Assembly: GCF_005048855.1 (NCBI RefSeq)
Contig: NZ_SUME01000006.1
Location: forward strand, 248,001-312,000
Direction of reading: 5' to 3'
Source: Sphingobacterium olei
Lineage (GTDB): Bacteria; Bacteroidota; Bacteroidia; Sphingobacteriales; Sphingobacteriaceae
Length of the DNA stretch: 64,000 nucleotides
The notes under the pieces were generated by a model, which did not search any database, was not told the DNA's origin, and saw nothing but the letters and a program-made list of their open reading frames with translations. How positions within the stretch are numbered: the first letter of the stretch is position 1; the number at the start of each line of letters is the position of its first letter. Of this stretch, positions 34,065-43,701 are shown one piece after another. Both the position numbers and the translations under genes were made by a program.

Positions 34065-34952
34065 TTATTTTACCACTCTTACCTTATATATTTTAATATT
34101 CGGGATATGCAATCGCGCTTCGGGTTGAGTGGAATAGATATGATGTGTCCACCAGCTTTGCTCAGCTATCGTATAGACAAGCTTATCATTCTTTTGATCA
34201 TAGTTTACGGACTTTATATTATGTTTTCCTGATAAAGGGCTGAAAATGTCAAACGTTTCCTTTTTGGTGTTGAATTTGAAGACATTATGGTGGGTAGATA
34301 CGACAAAATTATCTGGATCGATCATAGATAAGTCGTGGCCCCCTTCGTCGGGCAATGCCCATTGTTTCACTAATTTAAGTGTTGGATTCGAACTTTTCCA
34401 ATCACTTAATGCGTATGCTTTTAGCACGCTGTGACCGAGTACATACAATAGATCTTTTTTTTCATTCCATACAACCCCATGCCCGGAGTAAAGGGAGTCT
34501 TTGAAAATTACTTTTTCCGGAGTATTGATGTCGTATATTTCCAAACTATTGCCCGTTGGATGTGTCGAATTAGCGACAGCAATTCGATTTTGAGGCAGGA
34601 CGTCTGCTGAGTGCGCCATTGGAGTCCGCCCATAAAATGTTACCTTTTTTGAGTCGATGTCCAGTAAAATCGTCGCTCCTCCGGAGGATGTAAGCAATAG
34701 TTTTTTATTTTGCAGGACGGGCTTACATTCGTCGAGTGTTGCCATCAATTTCTGGTATGCAACAGGTAAATCTGTAGCCTCCGCTACCCTCCACTGCCAT
34801 ACAATAAATGGGTTGGCTTCTGTTGATTTTGCAGGATCAATGATAATAACTTTGTCGTCACCGCAGGCTATGAGGTAATCTTTTTGAAGAATGTTGCTCC
34901 TTTGAGCAAATAGACTAGTAGGGAAGAGTAACAGAAAAATGATTATACGCAT
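34065..34952 (-). CDS. Exported DUF6528-like beta-propeller protein
   Basis: A 295-residue protein with a clear signal peptide (MRIIIFLLLFPTSLFAQ). The remainder has short repeated beta segments such as KDYLIACGDDKVIIIDP, LLLTSSGGATILLDIDSKK and DLLYVLGHSVLKAYALS, spaced like propeller blades. It fits the DUF6528 family as I remember it. No catalytic motif is visible. It follows a metallophosphoesterase gene by 20 bases on the same strand, so the two may be co-expressed and act on the same extracytoplasmic compound. Confidence 0.7.
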   Translation of the reverse strand: MRIIIFLLLFPTSLFAQRSNILQKDYLIACGDDKVIIIDPAKSTEANPFIVWQWRVAEATDLPVAYQKLMATLDECKPVLQNKKLLLTSSGGATILLDIDSKKVTFYGRTPMAHSADVLPQNRIAVANSTHPTGNSLEIYDINTPEKVIFKDSLYSGHGVVWNEKKDLLYVLGHSVLKAYALSDWKSSNPTLKLVKQWALPDEGGHDLSMIDPDNFVVSTHHNVFKFNTKKETFDIFSPLSGKHNIKSVNYDQKNDKLVYTIAEQSWWTHHIYSTQPEARLHIPNIKIYKVRVVK

Positions 34953-34972
34953 AACATAAGTGATTTAAAATA

Positions 34973-36187
34973 TTATTTTCTTGATGCAACATAACGCCCA
35001 ACTTCTTTTCCTGAATCATCAAGCATACTCACTTGGATCTCTTTTTTAGTCGCGTTGATTTTTGTTAATGTTCTTGACCCGTCTCGAGATCCTCCACCGA
35101 TGATAATAGGATAATTATTGCTCGTTTTATCGGGGCTATGCACTTTATATTGATGTGTGTGACCGCTTAGTACCAAGTCTACCTTTCCTTTATTCAGTAG
35201 AGGTTCAAATAATTCGGTACAGTGTGTTGCTCCATGTGCATCGCCGGAGTAACGTGGAGGAATATGCATCATCACGATGCGAAAAGGTGCATTTTTAAAT
35301 TCTTTTTTCTGTATTTCCTCTTCTAGCCACGCGGCCTGTTCGATACGATATTGGTCAAAATCGACAATATCTGCATATACGGGATGCGTGTCTTCCTTAT
35401 CTTCACCTGTGTCAAGAATAACAAACCTAACGGGGCCTAGCGTAAATGATGTATATCCTACTTGATCAAAGTAACTCGAAAATTCCCGAGCAAATTTACC
35501 CCGGGTTTCATGATTGCCCCTTACGTATAAAAATGGGATGTTTTTTGCGAAATAATCGGTGCACGGTTGTAAAAAATGTTCGATAATCTGTTTTTCATCC
35601 GTTTGGTAATCAAATATATCCCCATTAAAAAAAACAAAATCCCGTTTGTTGCCCTTGTCCAGATCAAGTAGGTGTAGAATAGATTCGGGTCTGTCGTGGA
35701 TATCATTCAGCATAACAAACGATACGTCCTCTTTGGATGTATTGAGGTTGGCAAAGCTTTCTGTATCGCCATAAATCGTCTCTCCATAAGTCACTTTGTA
35801 AGGTTGAAAGTTATTTATTTCTTTTGATGCTATTCTATAGTAATAGGTCACCCCGGGTTTTAGGTTGTTGATCTTCACACGATTTAAACGTCCGGCGGGT
35901 TTTAAACCCAGTTCACTTTTTCCAAAAGCCTTGTTCGTAAGACTATCGGGTGATTCGCCATATTCCACCCAGCTGGAGGCATCGTTATTGGTAATCCACA
36001 ATATAGAAATACTATTTCCAAAATTTGTTTGCAGATATGGGCCTGTGATAATTTTAAAAGACTGTTCTTGGTTATCCAATGAAGCACTAATAGCTTTGGA
36101 CGGATTTAGTAGCGCTAGTCCTCCTAACGCAATGCTGCTTTTTAGAAGAAAAGACCTTCTATTTTCCTTACTTAGGTTTTCTTTCAT
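34973..36187 (-). CDS. Exported metallophosphoesterase with purple-acid-phosphatase-like N-terminal domain
   Basis: A 404-residue phosphoesterase. The N terminus NRRSFLLKSSIALGGLALL is a Tat-type signal. A fibronectin-III-like domain (about 42-140: GPYLQTNFGNSISILWITN, PGVTYYYRI) precedes the calcineurin fold, with LNDIHDR, FFNGDIFDY, VRGNHETRG, MMHIPPRYSG and LSGHTHQY giving the two-metal site. It should hydrolyse phosphate esters outside the cytoplasm. This is the third such enzyme in the window, but not a close copy of the two in the glp operon. The DUF6528-like gene is 20 bases downstream. Confidence 0.88.
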   Translation of the reverse strand: MKENLSKENRRSFLLKSSIALGGLALLNPSKAISASLDNQEQSFKIITGPYLQTNFGNSISILWITNNDASSWVEYGESPDSLTNKAFGKSELGLKPAGRLNRVKINNLKPGVTYYYRIASKEINNFQPYKVTYGETIYGDTESFANLNTSKEDVSFVMLNDIHDRPESILHLLDLDKGNKRDFVFFNGDIFDYQTDEKQIIEHFLQPCTDYFAKNIPFLYVRGNHETRGKFAREFSSYFDQVGYTSFTLGPVRFVILDTGEDKEDTHPVYADIVDFDQYRIEQAAWLEEEIQKKEFKNAPFRIVMMHIPPRYSGDAHGATHCTELFEPLLNKGKVDLVLSGHTHQYKVHSPDKTSNNYPIIIGGGSRDGSRTLTKINATKKEIQVSMLDDSGKEVGRYVASRK

Positions 36188-36318
36188 TTTGATCTATAGG
36201 GTTGTCTTCCATAAAGATAATGTTCCAAATAGATAGATTCCATCATGTAAAGAGAATTTTATAAAATCAATCGTTTGCATAATTTTTCAGTTGATGAAAC
36301 GATTAAAGTTTTTGTAGA

Positions 36319-38310
36319 TTATGGCGACTTCTGCAAAGAATTAGAGAAATCATCCAGTTGTGCTAACAGTTTACCTAGATCTATCGAACGGTCCTCGAGT
36401 TGTTGAGATTCCAGGTCAGATTCATTCTGTGGCATAATATGTATGGAAAGACCAACTATTAACGAATTAATCCGATATGCCAGCGCATGGAATTTGTTAA
36501 CGTTCGACCAGTCTTTCTTTTTATTTCCGGGTTCCTTTTGCAATTGGTTAATGGCATCAGAAAAAGCTGCCAATGCTGTTTGTGCCTCTTTTCGGGCCAG
36601 GCGAACAGCATACATGTCGAAAGTCTGCACGTTTAGTTGCGCCGTGACAATTTGAAAATATGCCTTACTATCGCGTGCCACTGTTCCGGCTAAGTTCAGC
36701 ATATCTTGATTTTGTCGTGTCGGGATAAAAAAGTAGCCAATTGCGGCCAATAGCGAACCTATCAACGTAAACACAATTCGACTACCTAAAATGTCATCGA
36801 TGTTTCCGTCGTAACTGTTCAATGCAATTATAATGGCAGCGGTAATAAATATTACGCTGACAAGGTAGTGGGGCCTGTTAAATAAGAAAAAACCATATAG
36901 ACAAATGGCTGCAATAAGGAGTAGGACAGCTACGTCAGATAGCATATATAATAGAAGTAAACCCAGTAAAATACCAGTCAGCGTGCCGATTATACGTTGA
37001 TAGTTGCGTCTTTGTGTAGTCGCAAAACCCGGCCTAGCTACAATAGCGATGGTTAAAAGAATCCAGTAGGTGTATCTGTATTCAGGCAAGGCCAAGCCAA
37101 CAAGTCCCCCTAAACCAAATAATACCGCTAACCGCAATGCAAATGAGAACACGGTAGAACGAAAGGTGAGTTGTTTTTTTACAGCTTTCCAACCTTTGGG
37201 AGGTAAGGATATGAAATGGTGATATTCGTTCTCCTTGACTATATTTCGACGGGCTATATCGGTGTTAAATGCTGTGCGGATCTGTTGGATAAAATCAAGA
37301 ATGGATCGGATGTTACCAACCGTAGCATCTAAAATGGCCGCAGCTCGTCCATGCTGTCGATCTCCAATCGCAATAAGTCGGTGTAACTCGTCATCGATAG
37401 GTCTTTTATTTGGGTTGGTGTACGGATAATTCTTGTCATTTTTAGCAAGAGAATTTACCTCTTCCGCTAGTTGCATGATCAATTTCCGGATAGAGTCAAG
37501 TGCCCCTATTGGTGCTAAGGTATTGCGGATCGACTCGTAGTCGTGGTCTAGTGCCGTTAGCAGTTCATATAGATCGATTAATCCATATGCCTGATTGAGC
37601 CAAAACCTTCCGTCTTCAGCATTCATCAGTTTCTTTTCCCGGAGGAGTAGAAATCGAATCGCTTCCTGTTGTTCACTTACTTGTATATGGAGTCTGCCTA
37701 ACTCTCTGTATGCTGTTTCTAATGGAATCTGCTCGTCGTAGCAGAGCGCTTTCGCACGAAGTAACGCCGACATACTCCGAAAACCATCGGACATCGCATG
37801 CCGTAATGAACGGTAGGGAGCGATGTAAACCTGGACGATACTCACCAGATAATACCACATCGTTCCTGCAGTGATCTCTAGGCTAAAAGAGATGGGGTTC
37901 GAAGGCCATAAGCCGATAATAAAACTGATTAGAACAAGCATCAACGTTCCGATGATTCCGACTCGCGAACCGAATATAGACAACATCGTACAGGCAAAAG
38001 CCGCTATGATAAGTAAGGGTAGGAGGAGCCAAGGTGAGGAAAGCGCGTAAGCTGTAGCAATCGACGATATAAAAAACAAGGGAATACACCATAGGACAGA
38101 TTTCCATTTATCCCTGCGATTTCCCGGTAGATCAGTCAATGAGGACAACAGGGCACCTACACCTGCAGTGATTGCTATATCCAGATGACCGCAATAAAAG
38201 ATCACTATACTCGGCACAATACTGGTTAAAACGTTGCGTAGGGCGTCGCCGCTGTTTTCTGCGGAAATAAACTGGAAAATACGTCGAAAAATAGATTTAA
38301 AATTCCACAT
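36319..38310 (-). CDS. FUSC-family membrane protein (YccS-like)
   Basis: About 663 residues from the ATG at 38310 (MWNFKSIFRRIFQF); an upstream TTG at 38379 would add 23. Two blocks of membrane helices (about 30-170 and 390-520) flank a long soluble helical region. The first block has IVIFYCGHLDIAITAGVGAL and a DLPGNRRDKW loop, the second VLFGLGGLVGLALPEYRYTY and WILLTIAIVARPGFATTQRR. This is the repeated FUSC arrangement of YccS and AaeB-type proteins, thought to export small organic molecules. The substrate is unknown. It stands alone, with small gaps on both sides. Confidence 0.85.
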   Translation of the reverse strand: MWNFKSIFRRIFQFISAENSGDALRNVLTSIVPSIVIFYCGHLDIAITAGVGALLSSLTDLPGNRRDKWKSVLWCIPLFFISSIATAYALSSPWLLLPLLIIAAFACTMLSIFGSRVGIIGTLMLVLISFIIGLWPSNPISFSLEITAGTMWYYLVSIVQVYIAPYRSLRHAMSDGFRSMSALLRAKALCYDEQIPLETAYRELGRLHIQVSEQQEAIRFLLLREKKLMNAEDGRFWLNQAYGLIDLYELLTALDHDYESIRNTLAPIGALDSIRKLIMQLAEEVNSLAKNDKNYPYTNPNKRPIDDELHRLIAIGDRQHGRAAAILDATVGNIRSILDFIQQIRTAFNTDIARRNIVKENEYHHFISLPPKGWKAVKKQLTFRSTVFSFALRLAVLFGLGGLVGLALPEYRYTYWILLTIAIVARPGFATTQRRNYQRIIGTLTGILLGLLLLYMLSDVAVLLLIAAICLYGFFLFNRPHYLVSVIFITAAIIIALNSYDGNIDDILGSRIVFTLIGSLLAAIGYFFIPTRQNQDMLNLAGTVARDSKAYFQIVTAQLNVQTFDMYAVRLARKEAQTALAAFSDAINQLQKEPGNKKKDWSNVNKFHALAYRINSLIVGLSIHIMPQNESDLESQQLEDRSIDLGKLLAQLDDFSNSLQKSP

Positions 38311-38517
38311 CTTCCGCAAACTTAGATAACTTACTGTGTTTTCACAAGAATCTGCGTTGTTTTCTTCGTAACGAATCAAAAATTAGTCCAGCGTTGGAAT
38401 CCTTCGAAAGACCATTTGTTATAGTGGTTGATTTAAAAAAGTAATACCAAACATTATGCTTTTTTTCGTGTTGTCAGATTATAATAGTTAATCTTTAATT
38501 TACAAAAACATAACATA

Positions 38518-38655
38518 ATGGGAAAAGGTGATAAAAAGACAAGAAAGGGCAAAATAGTAATGGGTACGTATGGAAATAGTAGACCTGGAGCTAAAAATCC
38601 CAAATCAAAGAAAGAGGAAGTAAAAAAAGAAGAAGTACCTGCTAAAAAAGAGTAA
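38518..38655 (+). CDS. Small ribosomal subunit protein bTHX
   Basis: A 45-residue highly basic protein: MGKGDKKTRKGKIVMGTYG, then NSRPGAKNPKSKK and an alternating Lys/Glu tail. The N-terminal pattern MGKGDxKTxKGKIxxGTxGxxRP is that of bacterial THX, a small peptide that sits in a cavity at the top of the 30S subunit head. Most THX proteins are shorter and end soon after the basic core, so the KKEEVKKEEVPAKKE tail is an extension. It is too short to be caught by common length cut-offs. The gene stands alone in an A/T-rich interval. Confidence 0.85.
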   Translation: MGKGDKKTRKGKIVMGTYGNSRPGAKNPKSKKEEVKKEEVPAKKE

Positions 38656-38667
38656 GGATACGGTGAA

Positions 38668-38862
38668 GATTTCAAATCCTATTTTATGGAGTGCCATTTT
38701 CGGGTTTTGAAACTGTTCGCTGTTCAATACCTTAACGAGTTGTATCAAGCCCAACTGAACCTTGGTATCAGGTATGCCCTCAGATTGCACTACAGCCTCT
38801 ACGGCCGCCGCGCAACGGGGGCATACCCTATTTATTGTGAGGTTCCCGTCCCATAGACACAA
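38668..38862 (-). pseudogene. Remnant of an AraC-type regulator N-terminal (CxxC, HMA-like) module
   Basis: On the minus strand, about 65 residues read like the N-terminal module found before the AraC helix-turn-helix in some Bacteroidota regulators: NLTINRVCPRCAAAVEAVV and TKVQLGLIQLVKVLN, then MALHKIGFEI. The CxxC metal-binding-like motif is intact. After GFEI the similarity stops and the frame runs into sequence antisense to the bTHX gene; no HTH domain follows. The only start in frame is TTG. I read it as a truncated regulator. An intact small metal-binding protein is less likely. Confidence 0.45.
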
Positions 38863-39014
38863 AGTGCTAAGAACCTGTTAGAAGTGATAAAAGAATGTTA
38901 TCGCGACTTAGGAGGGATGTGAATTTTTTATAATTATAATATTTTATAATGTTTTTTATTAAAATAATAATTAAGAAGCTTGTTTTGGTTTTTTTATTGT
39001 TATTTTAATAATAT

Positions 39015-39048
39015 TTTGGTTACTTGTTGAAATAAATATATATGTTTG
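39015..39048 (+). promoter_or_regulatory. Candidate promoter of the long GAPDH gene
   Basis: TATGTTTG (39041-39048) matches TAnnTTTG exactly, with TTTG at 39015-39018, 22 bases upstream, one more than usual. The start codon is at 39076, giving a leader of about 20 bases. Confidence 0.45.
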
Positions 39049-39075
39049 CATCCGAATTATAAATTGTAATCTAAG

Positions 39076-40524
39076 ATGTCGAATAACGCCGTTTTTGAAC
39101 AGGAAATCAAAACATACACCACGAAACAAAATGCTGCGACCAAACTGATGGAAATGGTCAGCAATCTATGGTACAATCAAGCTGTCGAATTGGTTCTATT
39201 TCGGAGTCAACTTGTTGATTGCAGGGTCAGTCATATTTTGAATGTGCACAGCGCTTCACATGAACTTACCGAGCAAACTATCTCTATATTTGAATCCGTA
39301 AAAATCGCCGACGCGTTGACACAGTTACATCTTTGTCCCGCCCGGATAGATATCGGCAAGCTGGTTTTGCAGTTGCGCGAGAAATCGGTGAAGGACACCG
39401 AAATACAGCATTTTCTGATAGGAGAGTTACAACTCGCCAATACCCCCAAGTCTTTAGTACCTCGCGATGTAGTTTTATATGGTTTTGGTCGCATTGGGCG
39501 TTTATTGGCACGCGAGCTTATTACCAAAGCCGGAGCAGGTAAGCAGTTAAGGTTACGGGCGATTGTAACTCGGGATAATTTGGATACCGAGACATTGGAA
39601 AAAAGGGCAGCCTTGCTGCGTAATGATTCCATACATGGCCGGTTTGATGGAGAGGTGGAAGTCGATTCCTTAGGTAGTGCGTTGATCATCAATGGGATTA
39701 CGGTACATATCATCTCAGCACAACAACCTGAGCATATTGATTATAGTGCATATGGCATTCAGGATGCTTTACTTATCGACAATACGGGTGCATTTAGGGA
39801 CGAGAAGCAGCTATCAAGACATCTGACAGCCAACGGAATAGCGCAGGTGTTGCTGACCGCGCCGGGGAAGGGTATTCCGAACATTGTATTTGGTGTTAAT
39901 GAGCATCTCGTCGATACGAGCGTACAGCACATTTTTTCGGCAGCTTCCTGTACGACAAATGCGATTGCACCGGTACTTCAATTGATAGAGAAGGAGCTAG
40001 GTGTTGTAAAAGGTCATATAGAAACCATTCATGCCTATACCAATGACCAGAATCTGGTCGATAATATGCATAAGAAATCAAGACGCGGCCGCGCGGCTGC
40101 CGTGAATATGGTGATAACAGAAACCGGCGCAGGTACAGCTGTTGCTAAATCCATTCCTTCTCTGGCGGGTAAACTAACCTCAAATGCGATCCGCGTACCC
40201 GTGCCCAATGGATCACTCGTTATTCTTAACCTGGAAATAGAAAGCAGGACCTCTACTGAACAAATCAACGGTTTATTGCGGAAAGCCTCTTTACACGGAA
40301 ACCTAGTAGAACAGGTCAAGTATTCGAATAACCGAGAACTGGTGTCGTCGGACTGCATAGGTACTACCTTTTCGTCCATAATAGACGCACCAGCTACCAT
40401 TGTTTCCAACGACGGTAAAAGTATTGTATTGTACATTTGGTACGATAATGAATATGGCTATATGCACCAGGTCATGCGATTAGCACGACATATAGCCGGA
40501 GTGAGACGGTATACATACTATTAA
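39076..40524 (+). CDS. Glyceraldehyde-3-phosphate dehydrogenase, long form
   Basis: A 482-residue GAPDH with about 130 extra residues before the NAD-binding LYGFGRIGR (136-142). The extension is helical and of unknown role (KLMEMVSNLWYNQAVELVLF, VLQLREKSVKDTEIQHF). The catalytic core is intact: C292 in SAASCTTNAIAP, the histidine in IHAYTNDQNLVDNMHKKSRR, and WYDNEYGYMHQVMRL near the end. Long-form GAPDHs of about 480 residues occur in Bacteroidota and some Proteobacteria. With gapA also in the window, this one may serve gluconeogenesis or another cofactor, which is inference. It stands alone between a promoter and a strong terminator. Confidence 0.9.
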   Translation: MSNNAVFEQEIKTYTTKQNAATKLMEMVSNLWYNQAVELVLFRSQLVDCRVSHILNVHSASHELTEQTISIFESVKIADALTQLHLCPARIDIGKLVLQLREKSVKDTEIQHFLIGELQLANTPKSLVPRDVVLYGFGRIGRLLARELITKAGAGKQLRLRAIVTRDNLDTETLEKRAALLRNDSIHGRFDGEVEVDSLGSALIINGITVHIISAQQPEHIDYSAYGIQDALLIDNTGAFRDEKQLSRHLTANGIAQVLLTAPGKGIPNIVFGVNEHLVDTSVQHIFSAASCTTNAIAPVLQLIEKELGVVKGHIETIHAYTNDQNLVDNMHKKSRRGRAAAVNMVITETGAGTAVAKSIPSLAGKLTSNAIRVPVPNGSLVILNLEIESRTSTEQINGLLRKASLHGNLVEQVKYSNNRELVSSDCIGTTFSSIIDAPATIVSNDGKSIVLYIWYDNEYGYMHQVMRLARHIAGVRRYTYY

Positions 40525-40530
40525 GTATAG

Positions 40531-40580
40531 CGGGCTGCCAACTCCAATTTTCAAAATGTAATACCGGTAGCCCGTTTTTT
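40531..40580 (+). terminator. Rho-independent terminator after the long GAPDH gene
   Basis: CGGGCTGCC (40531-40539) pairs with GGTAGCCCG (40566-40574) with one G-T wobble and is followed by six T (40575-40580). It begins 7 bases after the stop codon. The form is that of a classical intrinsic terminator. Confidence 0.85.
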
Positions 40581-40647
40581 GTTCTTATATTTCCTCTATA
40601 ATAGAATCTCAAAGGCAGAGCTACTAACACAATATATATCAAAACAA

Positions 40648-40672
40648 AAGGCTACCTTAAGAAGGTAGCCTT
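40648..40672 (-). terminator. Intrinsic terminator after secDF
   Basis: A perfect 11-bp stem, AAGGCTACCTT (40648-40658) with its complement at 40662-40672, and a 3-base loop. On the minus strand it starts 24 bases past the secDF stop and is followed by TTTGTTTT. Confidence 0.85.
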
Positions 40673-40695
40673 GTCAAACTAATATTTTAATCCGA

Positions 40696-43600
40696 TTAAG
40701 GAGTCACTACTTTAGCTTTAGTTTCTGGAGCTGCTGTAAAATGCTTTTTACCACTTAAATCGTACACCGAAGGTGCCGCTAAGAAGATAGAAGAATAGGT
40801 TGCAACTATAATACCAGTCAAGATAGCGAAAGAGAAACCTCTAATCACCTCGCCACCAAATATAAATAAGATCACCAATACGAATATAATCGTTAGTGAC
40901 GTAATCACAGTACGGCTTAGTGTCGTGTTGATTGCTTGGTTAATGGTATTGCCAAAGTCTTTACTCAGGGCACTAGGTCTATTGAGATCTTCCCTGATGC
41001 GGTCAAATACGACGACGGTATCATTGACAGAATAGGCCAATACCGTAAGTAGGGCAGCGACAAAATGTTGGTCGATATCTAACGAAAATGGTACGATCCC
41101 GTCTAGTAATGAGAATAATCCTAATATAATAATACCATCGTGTATAGTTGCTAAGGCAGCCCCGGCAGCGTACTGCCATTTATGGAAGCGAACCAATATA
41201 TACGCCGCAATGATCAATATGGCAATAATACCAGACCACCATGCCCTATCTTTGATGTCGGTAGCAATGGACGGACCTACTTTTTGTGACGATAAAATTT
41301 CGTATTTGTTGCCTTCGATCTTCGATAGGCCTTCGTTTAATTTCGCCAATACCTCTTCGTCTGCTTCATCTGAAGTTTCATTGATGTGGTAAGTTGTCGT
41401 TACGCGAACTTGATTTGCACTACCAAATATTTTTACTTCAGTGGTTGAGTTAAATGTGTTGTCTAGATTTTTACGAACATCTTCTAGGTTTATCGGGTTC
41501 TCATAACTCACTGTAAACGTGCGTCCACCTTGAAAATCAACCCCAAGTGTAAATCCTTTTGTAAAAATAGATGCAATGCAGACAACAACTACCAGGGTTG
41601 AAACTACATAAAAAGTTTTACGTCTTTTGATAAATTGGTACTTTGCATTTTGAAGCGTATTTGCTGACCAAGGTAAAGAAACAGAAATTTTCATGTCTTT
41701 ATCTAACATGTATTCAAAAATCAAACGCGAGATGAATATCGATGTAAATAGGGAAGTGATAATACCGATCATTAATGTAGTTGCAAATCCTAGGATGGGT
41801 CCGCTACCGAAAAAGAACAAGACCATACCGACTAAGAAAGTCGTAATCTGTGAATCAAGGATAGAGGGCAACGCATGTTTATAGCCATCGGCTATGGCTT
41901 GACGGATACTCTTGCCTAATCGCAGCTCTTCCCGTATACGTTCATAAATAAGTACATTGGCATCTACTGCCGTACCCATTGTTAACACGATACCTGCGAT
42001 ACCCGGTAATGTCAGTACTGCGTTAAGTGACGCTAGTACCCCCATTAAGAAAAATACGTTAAGTAAAACCGCAATATTTGCTGCAACACCTGCACGATTG
42101 TAATATGCAATCATAAAGATCATGACCACGACGATACCGATCAGAGCTGAATTAATACCAGAATCGATAGCTGCTTGACCGAGTGAAGGCCCAACAATAG
42201 CCTCCTCAACAATTTTAGCTGTCGTAGGTAAGCGGCCAGCTTTCAATACATTAGCCAAATCTTTTGTGTCTTCAATGGTGAAACTGCCCGAAATAGAGGA
42301 ATTTCCGTTTGGAATTTCTTCATTTACAGAAGGGGCAGAATATACGACGCCATCTAATACGATAGCAATAGCTTCTTTACTCTGGGCAGCTTTTGCTGTA
42401 ATTTTACGCCAATCGCGTGCTCCAATGGAGTTCATGCTCATGGATACTACAGGCGAGTTTGTCTGCGGATCAATCTCATCTCTTGCATTCGTAATCACTT
42501 CGCCTGTTAATACGGCTGGATTGTCGCCCGGGACTGGTCTGATAGCATAAAGAGACAAGGCATTGGGCGAACGTTGTTCAGGTTTTACCGCCCATAACAA
42601 TTTGATGTTAGCAGGAATGATAGATTTCACTTCAGGTCTAGCCAAATAAGCATTTACTTTAGCGGTATCCTTTAGGTTCGCCATACCTACCATCGGGCCG
42701 TTTGACAATTGAGGCTGACCATTTTCTGCCGTGTAAACAGCTGGACTTAAAACGCTAAATAGCGGGTTTTCTGCGACTAGGTTTGCAGATATAGCTGAAG
42801 AGTCGCTACTTTCAGATTTGTTAGCGCCTAGATTTGCCAATAAGTTGTCTTCATTATTCGTCGAGTCAACAGCAGTAGAATCTCCTGTTGCCACAGTAGA
42901 CGTACTAGGGGCTGCTTCCGTTGCTTTTAATGTTCCCGCTAATGTGCGGTTCACATTTTCGAGTAAAGGATATACCTGAAAGTTGTCATGTGTTTCGTAG
43001 AACTCTAGTTTCGCCGAACCTTGTAGTAATTTCCGCACCCGAGCCTCATCATTTACACCCGGTAACTCAATAAGGATACGGTTGGTACCTTGTTGGATTT
43101 GGATATTCGGTGAAGCAACACCAAACTTATCAATACGTGTACGTAATACTTTGTAGGAATTTTGAATGGCATTGTCCGATTCCTTTTGTAGGAAACTTCT
43201 AACATCGTTGTCAGAACTCGTAGCCTTTATTAAAGTCGAATTGTCTTTGGTCGCAAAAAAAGTGGCCAATGAAGTAGATGCGCCCGTTGCTTTGTATTCA
43301 TCTATAAATAGATCTACAATAGATTTGTTTGCAGTTTTACTTTTTTGAATTGCACTTTGTAACGCTGTGTTGAATTTTTCGTCTTTTGTCTTGTTGGCTA
43401 GGTTACTGATCAACTCGTCTAATGCGATTTCCATCGTAACGTTCATTCCACCTTTAAGATCGAGACCCAACGCGAGCTCGTAAGCTTTACATTCCCTGTA
43501 GGTGTACTTCGCAATTCCTAAGTTAAATACGGTTTCACTAGCTATAGAATCCAAATAGGCTTTTTCCTTAGCCATATCGCCGCCTGCATATGATGCAGCA

Positions 43601-43701
43601 TCACGCTCTACTTTACGTGTCACAAATGTGAATGATAGGGAATAGAGGCATGCTAACGACACCACTATCACCAAAAATTTAATCAGCCCTTTACTCTGCA
43701 T
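40696..43701 (-). CDS. secDF: Fused SecD-SecF protein translocase subunit
   Basis: A 1001-residue inner-membrane protein that uses the proton gradient to help SecYEG finish protein export. The SecD half has LGLDLKGGMNVTMEI near residue 80, the periplasmic P1 domain with DKFGVASPNIQIQQGTNRI and LIELPGVNDEARV, and then the membrane block with TMGTAVDANVLIYERIREEL. The SecF half starts near residue 660 with FTLGVDFQGGRTFTV and contains LTVLAYSVNDTVVVFDRIRE. Between the early SecD motifs lies an acidic, Ser/Thr-rich insert (about 265-300) of low complexity. The fusion is usual for Bacteroidota. Confidence 0.96.
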   Translation of the reverse strand: MQSKGLIKFLVIVVSLACLYSLSFTFVTRKVERDAASYAGGDMAKEKAYLDSIASETVFNLGIAKYTYRECKAYELALGLDLKGGMNVTMEIALDELISNLANKTKDEKFNTALQSAIQKSKTANKSIVDLFIDEYKATGASTSLATFFATKDNSTLIKATSSDNDVRSFLQKESDNAIQNSYKVLRTRIDKFGVASPNIQIQQGTNRILIELPGVNDEARVRKLLQGSAKLEFYETHDNFQVYPLLENVNRTLAGTLKATEAAPSTSTVATGDSTAVDSTNNEDNLLANLGANKSESSDSSAISANLVAENPLFSVLSPAVYTAENGQPQLSNGPMVGMANLKDTAKVNAYLARPEVKSIIPANIKLLWAVKPEQRSPNALSLYAIRPVPGDNPAVLTGEVITNARDEIDPQTNSPVVSMSMNSIGARDWRKITAKAAQSKEAIAIVLDGVVYSAPSVNEEIPNGNSSISGSFTIEDTKDLANVLKAGRLPTTAKIVEEAIVGPSLGQAAIDSGINSALIGIVVVMIFMIAYYNRAGVAANIAVLLNVFFLMGVLASLNAVLTLPGIAGIVLTMGTAVDANVLIYERIREELRLGKSIRQAIADGYKHALPSILDSQITTFLVGMVLFFFGSGPILGFATTLMIGIITSLFTSIFISRLIFEYMLDKDMKISVSLPWSANTLQNAKYQFIKRRKTFYVVSTLVVVVCIASIFTKGFTLGVDFQGGRTFTVSYENPINLEDVRKNLDNTFNSTTEVKIFGSANQVRVTTTYHINETSDEADEEVLAKLNEGLSKIEGNKYEILSSQKVGPSIATDIKDRAWWSGIIAILIIAAYILVRFHKWQYAAGAALATIHDGIIILGLFSLLDGIVPFSLDIDQHFVAALLTVLAYSVNDTVVVFDRIREDLNRPSALSKDFGNTINQAINTTLSRTVITSLTIIFVLVILFIFGGEVIRGFSFAILTGIIVATYSSIFLAAPSVYDLSGKKHFTAAPETKAKVVTP

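Noticed and set aside
38311..38379. Upstream TTG starts for the FUSC gene and for genes starting at 22923, 25516, 33398, 33998, 47547 and 53065
   Set aside because: In each case the extra N-terminal residues come from a TTG codon and precede a proper ATG followed by a signal peptide or the expected family N terminus.
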